From assembly GCA_000969725.1 (NCBI GenBank), contig JXSR01S045446.1: a DNA stretch of 27,341 nt; one strand, given 5' to 3'. Position numbers and translations under genes: made by a program. This document shows, piece after piece, positions 1 through 9,489 of this stretch. The notes beneath the pieces are model-generated. The model did not search any database. It saw nothing but the letters and a program-made list of their open reading frames with translations, and was not told the DNA's origin. The stretch comes from Ophiothrix spiculata (taxonomy: Eukaryota > Echinodermata > Ophiuroidea > Amphilepidida > Ophiotrichidae). Positions within the stretch are counted from its first letter, which is position 1. Each line of letters starts with the position of its first letter.

Positions 1-740
1 ATAAACATTTGCCGTTTGACATGGATTTTTACCATTTGGCACACATGGAAAGTTGAGCACATCTTTAACTTTAAAATATGAACAATGGCATCTCTTGTTT
101 TAGGTAGTTTTATTAGTAATTCAAATCAAACCACTCTTAACAGCAATTTCATTTATCAAAAATTTAGATTCAACTTCCATTTTCAAGTGAATTGATTATT
201 TCTTTCTGAGTTTTCACCAAAAGGTTACTGCAAAACTAAACTGACAAGGCAGCCCCAAATCAGCAGTTCTGGCCAGTTGCTATTCAGAGTTAAGAGTGAT
301 AACGGCCTAGAATCGTCTGTTTCAAATAGTAAACCATTGATGTTTTGGAGTGGCCCAATACCACTAGGCTAAACTTAAGAGTTGGGACAAAGTTGAACAT
401 GTCTCTTGTGAAAAAAACAAAAAAAATGTAGAAAAAAAGTTAGTTGGATTATATTTTGAATACACTGGCTAACTGGTTGAAACATACAGAATTTGAAGTG
501 CAAAAATCATGGACAACATTGGGATCTGAACACAAACATAATCAATCTATGCCATTTAATAACCATAGTAGATTTGAGGCAAATTATTGTGTCAATAATT
601 CTAGGACATACAAATTCAGAGCACCTGTGTGCAACTTGTGCAGGTAAGTCATGCTTCTCATCTAGGATTGCACAATGTCACAGTGCATACTTTCCAGTGT
701 CCTGTGCTTGTCACAACTTGTGGATAGGCCTATGTGGTGG
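1..740. other. AT-rich flank or intron, no supported gene
   Basis: No coding exon can be supported here. A strong splice-donor-like site (gcag then gtaagt) sits at 643/644, and the open frame before it (from 444) would join the 2392 exon in phase. The translated text has no coiled-coil character and shows no other coding sign, so I leave it as a weak exon candidate. The rest is AT-rich sequence with short A runs near 410-440. Confidence 0.3.
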
Positions 741-1074
741 CCCGGGGGGGGGGTACTTGCATATATAAGGTATACAGGGATGTGCCGCTGGAATGGGTTA
801 GTTTTTCACAAAAAATCCCTAAACATGGGTCCCATTTTAGCACCAAAATCCCTAAACATGGGTCACATTTTCAACAAAAACTGCTAAAATGCTCCAAAAA
901 AGATTACAATTTTCTGGGATGCGAGCCAGAAAATTGTGAAAAATCAGCCTATGTTTTAAGCAAAATCCCTAAACATGGGTGTACTTTTTCTCAAAATTAA
1001 CCCTTAAATCCACGGTCCGAGCGGTACCCCCACCCCCGTTCAGACCAAAATGGAGTAATTCCCCCCCCCCCCAG
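741..1074. mobile_element. Short element bounded by G and C runs (MITE-like)
   Basis: A 334-base element starts with CCCGGGGGGGGGG and ends with a long C run closing in CCAG, so its ends are inverted with respect to each other. The flanks match as a possible 9-base target duplication, atgtggtgg (732-740) and atatggtgg (1075-1083), with one mismatch. Inside are three direct copies of aaaatccctaaacatgggt at about 812-830, 845-863 and 962-980. The text 'gggatgtgccgctggaatggg' resembles the repeat units at 2455-3320. It has no coding capacity and is probably a non-autonomous DNA transposon; the superfamily is uncertain. Confidence 0.5.
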
Positions 1075-1255
1075 ATATGGTGGCTACATTCAGATTGTCA
1101 TAGTTGTGTCCAAAATATATATTTGTGATAGTCAAGATTTACCTCTCATATGAGTTTCTGTCTAGCAACCAGGCATACAATACTAGTTTTTTTGAGATGA
1201 ATGATGCATATTCCCCTTGGCAAGTTGTAAGTCTGTGTTTCAAGCCCAGTGTTTT

Positions 1256-1339
1256 AAGGTAAAATAGAATATTATCTTGATACACTGGTGTACAAGGTTT
1301 CAAGGTAAAATAGAATATTATCTTGATACACTGGTGTAC
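1256..1339. repeat. Two-copy tandem repeat, 46-base period
   Basis: A 38-base unit beginning aaggtaaaatagaatatt and ending ctggtgtac occurs at 1256-1293 and identically at 1302-1339. The identity implies a recent duplication. It lies upstream of the first supported exon. Confidence 0.85.
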
Positions 1340-1434
1340 TAGGAAACTGGCACTTAATTCAGCTTATGTACATCACATAGATTAAAGGAAGTCCAGTTAG
1401 GAAACTTGTCTATTTGCACCCTAAAAATCCGGCT

Positions 1435-1625
1435 AAGTTAGGGGATTGCCCCACGCGGGCGCCATGCCTAGACCGACGCTGCGCGAGTGCGTAGTGACTC
1501 CGCTGTGCGTTGTGTCGCGCGCTACTATTTCTTGACTACAAGGCAATACGCATCTTACATTTTGCCGCCAAATTGTGCGTTAGCAAAGAGCAACGCTTGA
1601 CTGGCTCGACCGCTGCATTCTCAGT
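1435..1625. other. CpG-rich patch upstream of first supported exon
   Basis: About 190 bases with many CpG dinucleotides (for example acgcgggcgcc, gctgcgcgag, gtcgcgcgc) stand out from AT-rich surroundings. A start-like gccATGCC is at 1462-1468, but its frame closes after about 18 codons. It could be a promoter-proximal CpG patch of the downstream gene or part of an old repeat. The CpG-rich inside of the inverted element at 3618-3835 has a similar look, which favours a repeat origin. Nothing here decides between them. Confidence 0.3.
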
Positions 1626-1699
1626 CAAATTACCATTTAGTTGCCAGAGTACGGTATACATCATATTCCATTGATCATATTTTTATTGCTTTGCAGTTT

Positions 1700-2010
1700 G
1701 TATCTCCTTGCATGTATTCAAAGTTCCCATAACATTGTGAACAGTGCATTGACTTATGCACACCATGTAAAGGCATTCTCTTTCCCTAAAAACAGTACGT
1801 GCCAGCCATGGCATGCTATATAGTTTGAATATCAACTGCAGGATCAACAACACAGGCTCTTATATAACTGTTCCCAATTGCCAGGCCTTGCACTTACTCA
1901 AGTTCCCGACATGCGATAAACAGTGTGTCAATCTATGTGTACTGTGTAAGCGTGCCATGCGTGACACGCTTATTTGAATATCAACTGTGGATTCATCACA
2001 AATCAAGCAC
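1700..2010. repeat. Diverged two-copy duplication
   Basis: Matching landmarks occur in the same order twice: ccttgcatgtattcaaagttccca (about 1708) against ccttgcacttactcaagttccc (about 1885); gaacagtgcattgac against aaacagtgtgtcaat; and tttgaatatcaactgcaggat (1824) against tttgaatatcaactgtggatt (1973). The offset falls from about 179 to 149 bases, so indels have accumulated. It is noncoding and lies before the exon at 2392. Confidence 0.5.
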
Positions 2011-2391
2011 GGCGTGCTCCCATACAAGAAGGTATGGTGAGTTGCTGTAACATACTATTGATTAGTTTTCAGGAAGATTTTCATTGTTGAAAAGGATTCC
2101 AATGGGTTACAGAGTCATTCATCACAAATCAGCAACTATACATCTGATGCGTCTACATATTTTTATCATGCTTGCTGCCACCTCTGAGGAAAATATGCAG
2201 ACATATGAATGCATTGTTGACTTGTGATGAACAAGGCTGTATCATGTTTGAATTTCAAATTTAACCCTTGCTCTCAGGAAATGTCAAATTGCTGAAGCAC
2301 TTCTACCCACAGACTAATAAGCCAATGGTCCTTTAATGTTTACAACAAATGCATCATGATATTTATTACCCATTTAATGGTATTTTTTCAG

Positions 2392-2462
2392 GAATTACAG
2401 TCAAAATAGAACAGCAAATGTTGTACAACAAGAGATCGAAGATTTGGAAGGCTTACTAGCAG
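2392..2462 (+). CDS. Internal coding exon of a coiled-coil-like protein
   Basis: The first supported exon of the split gene is 71 bases. It follows a good acceptor (tattttttcag, AG at 2390-2391) and ends at a canonical donor (gcag then gtacgt, from 2463). The frame starts with one base completing a codon from an unseen upstream exon and ends with one base that joins the next exon. It reads NYSQNRTANVVQQEIEDL followed by EGLLA, with hydrophobic residues spaced as in a short amphipathic or coiled-coil helix. A second possible acceptor AG nine bases downstream (2399-2400) keeps the same frame. I do not recognise the family. The donor itself has been duplicated 396 bases downstream. Confidence 0.7.
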
Positions 2463-3321
2463 GTACGTTACACGACACCCAAAAAAGAAGAAATTTGAAT
2501 GTTATACTTGAGCCACATATGTTTTAATGGATACCTTTTCCCATGGGTCCCTTACATTGCTAAAGGTACGGGTATGTGCCACCTTCAAGACCCCTTTTTC
2601 AAGCTCACATTTCCACTCCTTGAGATGCCCATTTCAAGATCACTTAAGGACACCCATTTTAAAGAATGGGATTCAAAAATTGTGTTTTTCCTAGTTTTCA
2701 ACCTAATTTTTGCCAATTTTTTTACTTTTTACAGTTATATTCACTTCGGGAAAGAGCAGTTCATAAGACCATAATTCAGACAAAAAAGTTCCATAGACCC
2801 TATTTTTAACCCCCCCCCCCTCCCCCGGGACCTTTTCATCTTAAATTCAAACTAGCAGGTACGTTATTCAACACCCAAAACTGAAGAAATTTGAATGTTA
2901 TACTTGAGCCACATTTGTTTTTAATTTATAGCTTTTGCCAGCGGTCCCTTACATTGATGGAAGGTATGAGTATGTGCCGCCTTCAAGACCCCCTTATCAA
3001 GCCCACATTTCCACCATGTTTTCACTCTATCAGATGCCCATTTCAAGATCACTTCAGGACCCCCATTTTAAAAAGTGGGATTCAAAATTTTCCATAGCTT
3101 TAAACTTAATTTTTGCCAATTTTTATTTCTTATAGTCATATTCACTTGGGGAAAGGGCATTTCATATGACTACAATTCAGAAAAAAAAGTTCCATAGACC
3201 CTATTTTTAACCCAAAATCAGTTCCATAAGTCCCTATTGGAAAATTTGTGCAGCATATACCTACCAAAAAACAATTGAGTACCCCCCTTCCCCCAAGATC
3301 TTTTCACCTTAAAGTCCACCA
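2455..3321. repeat. Tandem duplication copying an exon-intron junction
   Basis: Unit A (about 2455-2850) and unit B (about 2851-3321) share the same order of landmarks: actagcaggtacgtta, gaagaaatttgaatgttata, the text around cccttacatt, atgcccatttcaagatcact, and aagttccatagaccctattt. The offset is 396 bases at the left end. Unit A begins in the last bases of the exon ending at 2462, so unit B carries a copy of the splice donor (2852-2864) without the exon body. Unit A has a C-run 'ccccccccccctcccccggg' near its end, and B has 'ccccccttcccccaagatc'. The body resembles a dispersed repeat carrying 'gggtatgtgccaccttcaagacccc'. Confidence 0.8.
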
Positions 3322-3617
3322 CATGCAGCATATTGCATTTGATTCAAACTTAGATGCAAATGGCTTCCGGCAGCTGCAGAGAATGAAGATACAATGAACA
3401 GCCATCAACTTTTTATCTGATATCAGTTTTTTTAATTGCACTTTTTTATCTTTTGTTTTTCTTGTTAAATCATTCTTGACTACTTTCAAACTCATTTTGC
3501 AATGATGCACTTGATGTTGGGTTCCCTGGGTTAGGGGCATTGCAACCGAGGCTTTGGCAGCACTTTTCAACCAAAAAAGGAAGAGTTGGTTGAACATTGG
3601 CCTTTATATTGACTTAC

Positions 3618-3835
3618 TATACTTTGATCAACACCAAATAGGCGAGCCTCTTCGCGTCGCGCATTGATACAGATAAGCGTGTGCGTAGCTGAACACAGCA
3701 CAACTGCAGGAGTACATGCAACTCGCGCAACAGTATCTATGGCGCACGTGTAGGTGGGATTATGTTTACTTGCGGATGAAGAAAAGCCTCATAATTCCCG
3801 CCAATTTAGTGTTGATCAAAGTATATCAAGGACTT
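3618..3835. mobile_element. Inverted-repeat element with CpG-rich core
   Basis: The left arm tatactttgatcaacacc followed by aaataggcg (3618-3646) is matched in reverse complement by the right arm ending ttgatcaaagtata (about 3797-3835), with few mismatches. The roughly 160-base core is CpG-rich (cgcgtcgcgc, actcgcgcaac, ggcgcacgtg) inside an AT-rich intron. It has no coding capacity. It is probably a miniature fold-back transposon; I could not find a clear target duplication, so its superfamily and exact ends are open. Confidence 0.5.
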
Positions 3836-4860
3836 GTATACTTACTGATTTGCAAGGACTTGATGTGTCTTAATTATCCTAGCAATAAAATACCATTTTT
3901 TTAAAGCAAAACAAACCAAATCATTTTGCTGAAATTTCAACTGTATTTCTAACAAAATTTTTCTAAGGATCATATGACCAAAATTATTACCCTCTTAGTT
4001 GTCTAATTTGCCATGGCCTAGTTTGCACTCACCCTTGTTGATTCCGACATCATTAGTCACTGTCGTCTTGCGTCTTTTGCTGACAACTTAACTCATGGAA
4101 AGGCTGACGCTGTATACCACTATGATTTTGCTTCAGATACCCATAGTTAGGTTTTTATGTTGATCTATCAACAAACTCAAAAAAAAAGTTTATACATATG
4201 TTTTTGCATTTAGAATAAATTTGTTCTATGGCTACCACTTACCAGAAACACCCACCTGATGGAATATTTATGTCTGTTTAGCAGCATGATTTCATAGTTA
4301 AATTTGTCAGAATATATTTACCTATAATACAAAAGAAAATGTTTTGGTGGTATAATTTTTGAGTGCAACATTCACATATAGACACATCATCAGGCTGAAA
4401 TTATAGTCATTTTGCTTGTCTTTATATGCCTACTTATTGTCTTTGTGGTCAGAATAATGGAGCCTTTAGCCAGTTCATGGGATTTCATTGATCTACTGAA
4501 TATTTACCACCCTGAGAGGGGATACTGTGATATTAGATCGATGTGGGTGTATTGTACTTTATGTTTGTGTGTTTCAGTTTGGTTACGTAAATTTGTTTCT
4601 TCTTTATCTCACAAACCATATAGCATACACAAAACTTTCATCAGGATAATGCGCTGCTGAAGTAATGATATCATTTCTTTCGTAATTAGCCCATCACATG
4701 CAATCTGGTTCCAAACAAATGATCGTGTTGATATTGGTTCTACTGATCACAAGTATTAACCCAATTTGGAATACATACATACAAACAGAAATCACACCAT
4801 CTTTTCACTTGATTTTTGTTAACAAACTTCAAAAATAATGACGGGGCTGACCTTTACATC
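3836..4860. other. Intron sequence, nothing specific seen
   Basis: This AT-rich intronic stretch lies between two inverted-repeat elements. Short open frames at 4412-4660 and 3716-3904 have no splice context or domain features that would support them. I see no repeat, RNA gene or conserved motif here. Confidence 0.5.
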
Positions 4861-5106
4861 CAACGGGATGGCAACAAAAATTGGGGAAGGAGGAAGGTGA
4901 CTTGCATTGGTAATATTACAACTGGGAGGGTTTCTGATGTTATACAGAATGTCAACTTGAAGTTTCCTTTTTGTCCTTTGGTCCATGGCAGACCAAAAGA
5001 GAGAAGTAAAACAAACAGGAGGAAGAAAATAATGGGGAGCAAGGTTGTAATATTACCAATGGTATAGTCACCTTCCTCTTTCCACTATTTTTTTTGCCAC
5101 ATCCCC
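4861..5106. mobile_element. Fold-back MITE with about 58-base terminal inverted repeats
   Basis: The left arm (about 4865-4922, running gggatggcaac, then gaggaaggtgact, then ttggtaatattacaac) is repeated in reverse complement at about 5044-5104, with small indels. The innermost 16 bases, ttggtaatattacaac, match exactly. The outer ends are approximately caacGGGATG and CATCCCcttg. About 120 bases separate the arms. Open frames on both strands here are by-products of the palindrome. Target duplications are not clear, so I do not assign a superfamily. Confidence 0.65.
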
Positions 5107-6024
5107 TTGAGCATCAGTGAGCATCGGCTCCATAGCCATTCACTTTCTCTCACCCGATCATCATGTCTATAGCCATTTTGGGAGAGGCTATTGACACAAT
5201 CATCGTGTCAATATCTTTGGCCTTCAAAAAATGTTAGAGTCATGGTGAAATAATGCAATCTTGATTTATAGATGGTAATTGATTTTACCAGCAATGGTAT
5301 GATATGAAGACATTTGCATTTATTTTGTCTAACCATCTTTTAGCCAACCCACTTTCATGATGTTTACTTGTTTATAGCCATCTTGTAGCTGACCCACTTT
5401 TATGATGTGAGGTAAAACATCTGTTTCATTATATGTACCGGTACTCAATGACTTCCTTGAATGTTTAAAATATTAGATTGTAATAATGTTATCATCTGGA
5501 CTGGCTATTTAGTTATATCATATGTTAAGGTAATGGTATTGAGAATCATTGATCACGACTAGTGATGTTTTGTAATCAAACCCCAAGTCAATGATGCTCA
5601 TTTGGTTAGTTCGGGGACTAGAAGCCCCAAGGAGTATTGATAACCGTGGTTGGAATCAAGTTTTAAAGAAAACAGATTCACTGTTTTAAATAATCATTTA
5701 TTCCATGGACTGTGGCTGCTGGAACTCTATAGTACAACATTTAACAAAAATAATCGACAGAGAACAGTTTAAGAACTCAGTAACTGACCACATAAGTAAC
5801 ATCAACAGTGTGCCGACAGCTAGTTTGGCTCCACTTGTGGCGTTGAGCAGTACCAGAACCAGGAGCAGCCAAGACAATTATTAAAGCATCTGTAGAGGTT
5901 TTTCGGTTTCTTGATTTTGAAAACAAACTATTGGGGGCATTACTAATTGCATACTCAAATATATCAGTTTTAGTTTTTGCTATTTTGGAAACTCAAAAGT
6001 ATTATCCTGTTTACTATCTTGCAG
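5107..6024. other. Intron with a small imperfect duplication
   Basis: The stretch precedes the acceptor at 6023-6024. Two related stretches occur around 5332-5405: agccaacccactttcatgat and agctgacccacttttatgat, each preceded by a ccatctt-like motif about 10 bases upstream. The phrase 'tatagccat' also recurs near 5166 and 5375. Otherwise I see only AT-rich intron. Confidence 0.4.
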
Positions 6025-6124
6025 GAATTGGGCGTGCTGATGGCAACAGCATAGTGGTGCAATATCAAGAAGAAATCAACAAACTGCAAAGAGACGTCAG
6101 GAAAACATTAGCTCAGTGTCCCAA
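6025..6124 (+). CDS. Internal coding exon of a coiled-coil-like protein
   Basis: The 100-base exon is bounded by a good acceptor (ctatcttgcag, AG at 6023-6024) and the donor gtaagc (6125). Its first two bases complete a glycine codon begun by the exon ending at 2462, and its last two bases (AA) start a lysine codon finished at 7054. The translation GIGRADGNSIVVQYQEEINK then LQRDVRKTLAQCP is rich in E, K, Q and R. The stretch IVVQYQEEINKLQRDVRKTL has heptad-like hydrophobic spacing, so a coiled coil is likely. An open frame continues upstream to 5931, but the text there (MGALLIAYSN...) is AT-rich intron translation and is not needed. I do not recognise the family. Confidence 0.75.
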
Positions 6125-6255
6125 GTAAGCTTAACATCTTTTTATTTATTCTTCCAATGAACACATGAATGACAAGTGATTATAATTATTCCATATATTT
6201 ACACTTTTGATCACTGTCTGCATTTGAATCAGCAAAGAAATAAGTGCATTTATAC

Positions 6256-6468
6256 CAGTGTTCCCTCTAAGGTTTTTGAGCCTGTGCCAACTTGACCAAT
6301 TTTAACAAAGTTGAAGTGATGTATGCGCCAAAATCACGAGCTGAGGCTAAAAATTAGCTGATTTAACCAAGAAAAGGCACCTTTTTTACACATTTTCAGA
6401 AATATGTTGTGCCAATTTTCCAGGCTTTTGTGCGTATGGTGTGCCATACAGCCTTAGTAGGAACACTG
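6256..6468. mobile_element. hAT-like MITE (copy 1 of a two-copy family)
   Basis: The 213-base element begins CAGTGTTCCCTCTAAGG and ends CCTTAGTAGGAACACTG, giving terminal inverted repeats of about 16 bases. CAGTGTTCC-type ends are familiar from hAT-family miniature elements. The flanks atttatac and attgagac agree at six of eight positions, consistent with a decayed 8-base hAT target duplication. A relative sits in opposite orientation at 21106-21307 and shares the internal phrase caaaatcacgagctgaggct. It has no coding capacity. Confidence 0.75.
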
Positions 6469-7053
6469 ATTGAGACTATATATGAAACCAAATTAACCTC
6501 TGTGTAAAATTACTAAATATTAAATTCAGTAAAGAGAGGATAAAAGAAATGAGATGGACCAACTTTTAATGATGATATATGAGTTTATTTCTCACACTCC
6601 TCCCATAAGGTTATCAAATACAAATTTTTTATTCCATGATTGGAAAACATGGCAACGCAAACTACTTGTAAAGACATTAGTCTAAGCAAAATCATTGATT
6701 CCAAATTCACTTGGATAATAAGATATGTAAACAAGATGACAAGCACCAATAAATTGTCAGAAATTTAAAACTTGCAGTCGCCTTTCCAAAGCTGATTGGC
6801 TATGGATGATGAAGATAAAATCTGAAAAGTGCCACTATGTGTAAAGCACTGGCCTACAATGGTGCTCAGTTTTGGGGGTTATGGATCCATGCCAAACAGC
6901 TGTGGATTGGAATAGCTGGAATTCAATAGAAAGGCAAGAATTGGATGGAATGGAACATATGATAAAATGGCATGTAACAAAGTGAAAAACATAGAATAAG
7001 TTAAGAGACAGGGTTTAGAGTATTTAAACCTCCCAATATTTTCTTATTTTCAG
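6469..7053. other. Intron sequence, nothing specific seen
   Basis: AT-rich intron runs from the hAT-like element to the acceptor ttcttattttcag at 7053. No repeat, RNA gene or further exon is visible. Confidence 0.5.
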
Positions 7054-7090
7054 GTATGAAAAGAAAGTAGAAGAAGAACCACCTGATTTA
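7054..7090 (+). CDS. 37-base internal microexon, acidic/lysine-rich
   Basis: This very short exon lies between a strong pyrimidine-rich acceptor (ttcttattttcag, AG at 7052-7053) and a near-consensus donor (gtaagt at 7091-7096). One base completes the AA|G lysine codon from the exon ending at 6124. The remaining 36 bases read YEKKVEEEPPDL, and the exon ends in phase 0, exactly what the next exon needs. The composition (K, E, then PP) suggests a charged linker between two helical segments. Exact phase agreement on both sides is the main support, since the exon is too short to judge by content. Confidence 0.7.
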
Positions 7091-7187
7091 GTAAGTCCGT
7101 CTCTGATGTTAAGCTAGAACAGGGATACTCAACTAGCAGCGCACGCGCCACGCTTGGCACTTTGACTCTTACAGATTGACCCCTTTA

Positions 7188-7711
7188 CAGTGGTGGTCAA
7201 AAGTAATTGCGTACGCTTAAATATGGGCAAAAACCTTATTATTATAAAAAAACGACCAAGAATCTTTAAAAATTCATGTTTTCAGTGTTATAGGTGCCAT
7301 ATGTATCCAATATAAATAATCCATGTTTGTTCTGATATTCAATCTTCCATAACCATAATAATGGCTGATTTCCTGGACCATACACCACACACACTTTTTG
7401 ATATGTACCTTTAAATAGTTTATTATTCAATGCTTATTAACACCGTTTAACCATAAAGAAAATTTTCAGGTCATAAGTTTTCCAACAAATGTGCAGTTAT
7501 GTACTTAAACTCCGTTTTTGAATATGCATATGAAAGCATAGAGTGTGTTTAGCACACCATATTTTCAAATGCGGTGAATGCAATTCCTGTTGAGTTCTTT
7601 AGAACTATATATGTAAAATATAAAATCAAAAAAAATGACGCAAATAATGATCGGTTCTCAAGATATAGCTGGTTATAGGTTTTTGTGCACAAACGCTTTT
7701 CACCACCAGTG
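7188..7711. mobile_element. Tc1/mariner-like MITE
   Basis: The 524-base element is flanked by TA on both sides (7186-7187 and 7712-7713), the target duplication expected of Tc1/mariner elements. The left end reads CAGTGGTGGTCAAAAG, and the right end in reverse complement reads CACTGGTGGTGAAAAG. The similarity continues inward to a shared caaaaacctta-like stretch, giving inverted repeats of about 45 bases. No transposase remains; open frames overlapping 7549-7820 on both strands are not genes. It starts 98 bases after the microexon donor, inside the intron. Confidence 0.8.
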
Positions 7712-7713
7712 TA

Positions 7714-8197
7714 CACTCTCAAAAAACAAAGAAGTACATTTAAAGTATGCTGAAAAAGCGGATGCATGTGGTGCTTTAGCCTACAATTTTCTCAATTATG
7801 TGGCGAGTTGTAAGAACTAGTTAAGAACTCCTGATCTAGAATATATGATGCAATCTGAAAAAATCTCTTAGATGTCCAACCTACAAGTTGCTTATTTTGA
7901 TTTGTTTGTACACTGTAATGTGATCTAGTGGAGACCTATGAAATAAGCAACATGTACAGTTTACCGTGTGATGTTTTCCAATTATACTGTAAAACCTTCT
8001 TAGTACATACTTTCACAGGTCTTCACTGCGTCACATAAAATTGCAAAAGTTTTCAAATCACTTGGAAACAGATCACATGGTAAAACCTACACGTTACTCA
8101 TTCATAGACCTCAACCATGTGACATAACTTTGTTCAAAATCAGTAACCTTTGGGTTGTGACATTGCAGGTTTCCTAGATCACATCACATATGACTAG
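7714..8197. other. Intron sequence between two mobile elements
   Basis: Ordinary AT-rich intron. The phrase 'acctatgaaataagcaacatgt' (about 7934) and 'catagacctcaaccatgtgac' (about 8102) share only short words. I see no exon, repeat or RNA gene. Confidence 0.45.
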
Positions 8198-8460
8198 TTG
8201 AAAGAAAGAAAGAATTCTTTAAGGCTAATTGCCAAGGATAACCCTAGAGAGCCTCTAATGAAGCATAATTCCTTTGGGGTCCTAGATCTTTATCTGATTA
8301 GTTTTTATGCAAGAGGAAGGCCAGAGTACCCAGAGAAGAACCTCCGAAAGCAACCATGGACTGAAAACCAAATGCACCTACAGTGCCGTGACTGGGAATC
8401 CAACCCCGGACCTCACTTATACAAAGCAAGGGAAGTACCGCTGCGCTAACCTGCTTCACC
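8198..8460 (-). mobile_element. tRNA-derived SINE, minus strand
   Basis: Read on the minus strand, the head has an RNA polymerase III A box (TTAGCGCAGCGGTA, around 8437-8450) followed by a B box (GGTTGGATTCCC, around 8394-8405) at tRNA-like spacing. The head is followed by a body containing ttctctgggtactctggcc. That type of tail module (a 'gggtactccggtttcctc'-like text) is known from animal SINEs. The minus-strand 3' end runs into an 'attctttctttctttc' tail near 8200, and a run of 10 or more T lies just beyond the 5' end on the plus strand. The plus-strand frame over 8198-8449 is therefore not a gene. Confidence 0.8.
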
Positions 8461-9117
8461 CTTTTTTTTTTTAAAGAAGAGCTTAAAAGTTTCCTACTAT
8501 ACTTTATTTAAGACTCATAACAGTTTTCTTGTGTTGCCCGTGTGGCATTTCGAAAGCAAACTCACAAAAAATGACACTTTTGCACACTTCAAAGTTATCT
8601 TGTAGATTTACCTGGACCATGCTGTTGTCTCAAGCTAAAATACTCCACACATAAATTAATACACAGTCCTGATAATACATCCTACCACAATATGCCAGAC
8701 ACAGCTAAAGTGCTTTTTCTTTGCTAAAAAGTGGCTATTTGTGAGCTTTTTTTTCATGGTATGCTAAAGCAATCTCCAATCCATTCAAATGCAGGACATT
8801 AAATATCTGTTTACAAGTTGTCATTTTTAACATGTGATATAAAAGTGAACCTATTCTCTTGTATTAGAACTATATTGTGAATTTTTTAGGAGACTTATTC
8901 GATTTTAGGTCAATAAATACACACTCTCATGTCAAATGGGACAACACCAATGCATGGGACACAAGACCCGTAAGGGCTGAGTTATTGGACAGCCATTAAA
9001 ATTCACTGCAAATACATTGATTTTGTTTTGTTTTCCAAGTAAGTACTACTGTAACATAGTATGGAGTGTACAAATTATATTTTTAATTACCTTTATTTTT
9101 TCTCCTTATTTATTCAG
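8461..9117. other. Intron leading to last exon
   Basis: AT-rich intron ends in a long pyrimidine tract (ttatttttctccttatttattcag) that forms the acceptor at 9116-9117. No other feature is visible. Confidence 0.5.
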
Positions 9118-9276
9118 ATGGGACTGAGAGCTTTCATCCGTGAACGTGAGGAGGTCATCTCCAAAATTAGAGCTAGAAGAGAAGCTTGTGTTACAGAGCT
9201 TGACAGTATTGCATTGGAAGCTGATGTTGGTATGACTATGCAGAAAGAGGTATTGGATGCCCTCAAAAACCTGTAG
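9118..9276 (+). CDS. Terminal coding exon of a coiled-coil-like protein
   Basis: The exon begins after a strong acceptor (AG at 9116-9117) in phase 0, matching the exon that ends at 7090, and runs 52 codons to TAG at 9274-9276. It opens MGLRAFIREREEVISKIRAR and ends QKEVLDALKNL. The content is strongly helical and charged with regular hydrophobic spacing, so a C-terminal coiled coil is likely. The leading ATG is probably an internal methionine rather than a start, because the upstream exons fit in phase. With the three exons before it, the window gives about 121 C-terminal residues. I do not recognise the protein; a small cytoskeletal, centrosomal or kinetochore-type coiled-coil protein would be a guess only. 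Its 3' two-thirds is repeated downstream. Confidence 0.78.
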   Translation: MGLRAFIREREEVISKIRARREACVTELDSIALEADVGMTMQKEVLDALKNL

Positions 9277-9323
9277 GTGGTCTAAGAATAGAGATGATGG
9301 GATCTACACTCTTATTTATACCC

Positions 9324-9437
9324 AAAATTGAAGCTAGGAGAGAGGCTTGTGTTACAGAGCTTGACAGTATAGCATTAGAAGCCAATGTTGGTATGACTAT
9401 GCAGAAAGAGGTACTGGATGCCCTCAAAAACCTGTAG
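9324..9437 (+). pseudogene. Tandem copy of the 3' part of the last exon
   Basis: This copy lies 161 bases downstream of its source (9163-9276) and is about 92% identical over 38 codons, including the stop codon and the following 24 bases. It stays open: nine base differences affect eight codons, of which six are silent and two change the residue (R to E and D to N). The start of the exon and its acceptor were not copied, and the nearest AG (9332-9333) is out of the required phase. It is therefore probably transcribed 3' UTR sequence or a dead fragment. The silent bias deserves a check. Confidence 0.7.
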
Positions 9438-9489
9438 GTGGTCTAAGAATAGAGATGATGGTGGTTACACTCTTACTTATCTCTGGAAA

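Noticed and set aside
444..647. 67-codon plus-strand frame ending at a good donor
   Set aside because: Composition looks like random AT-rich translation and there is no domain; kept only as a weak exon hint because the phase fits.
4816..5067. Open frames on both strands, 83 and 62 codons
   Set aside because: They lie in the fold-back element at 4861-5106 and mirror its inverted arms.
8198..8449. 83-codon frame with clean-looking text
   Set aside because: It is the antisense of a tRNA-derived SINE with A and B boxes.
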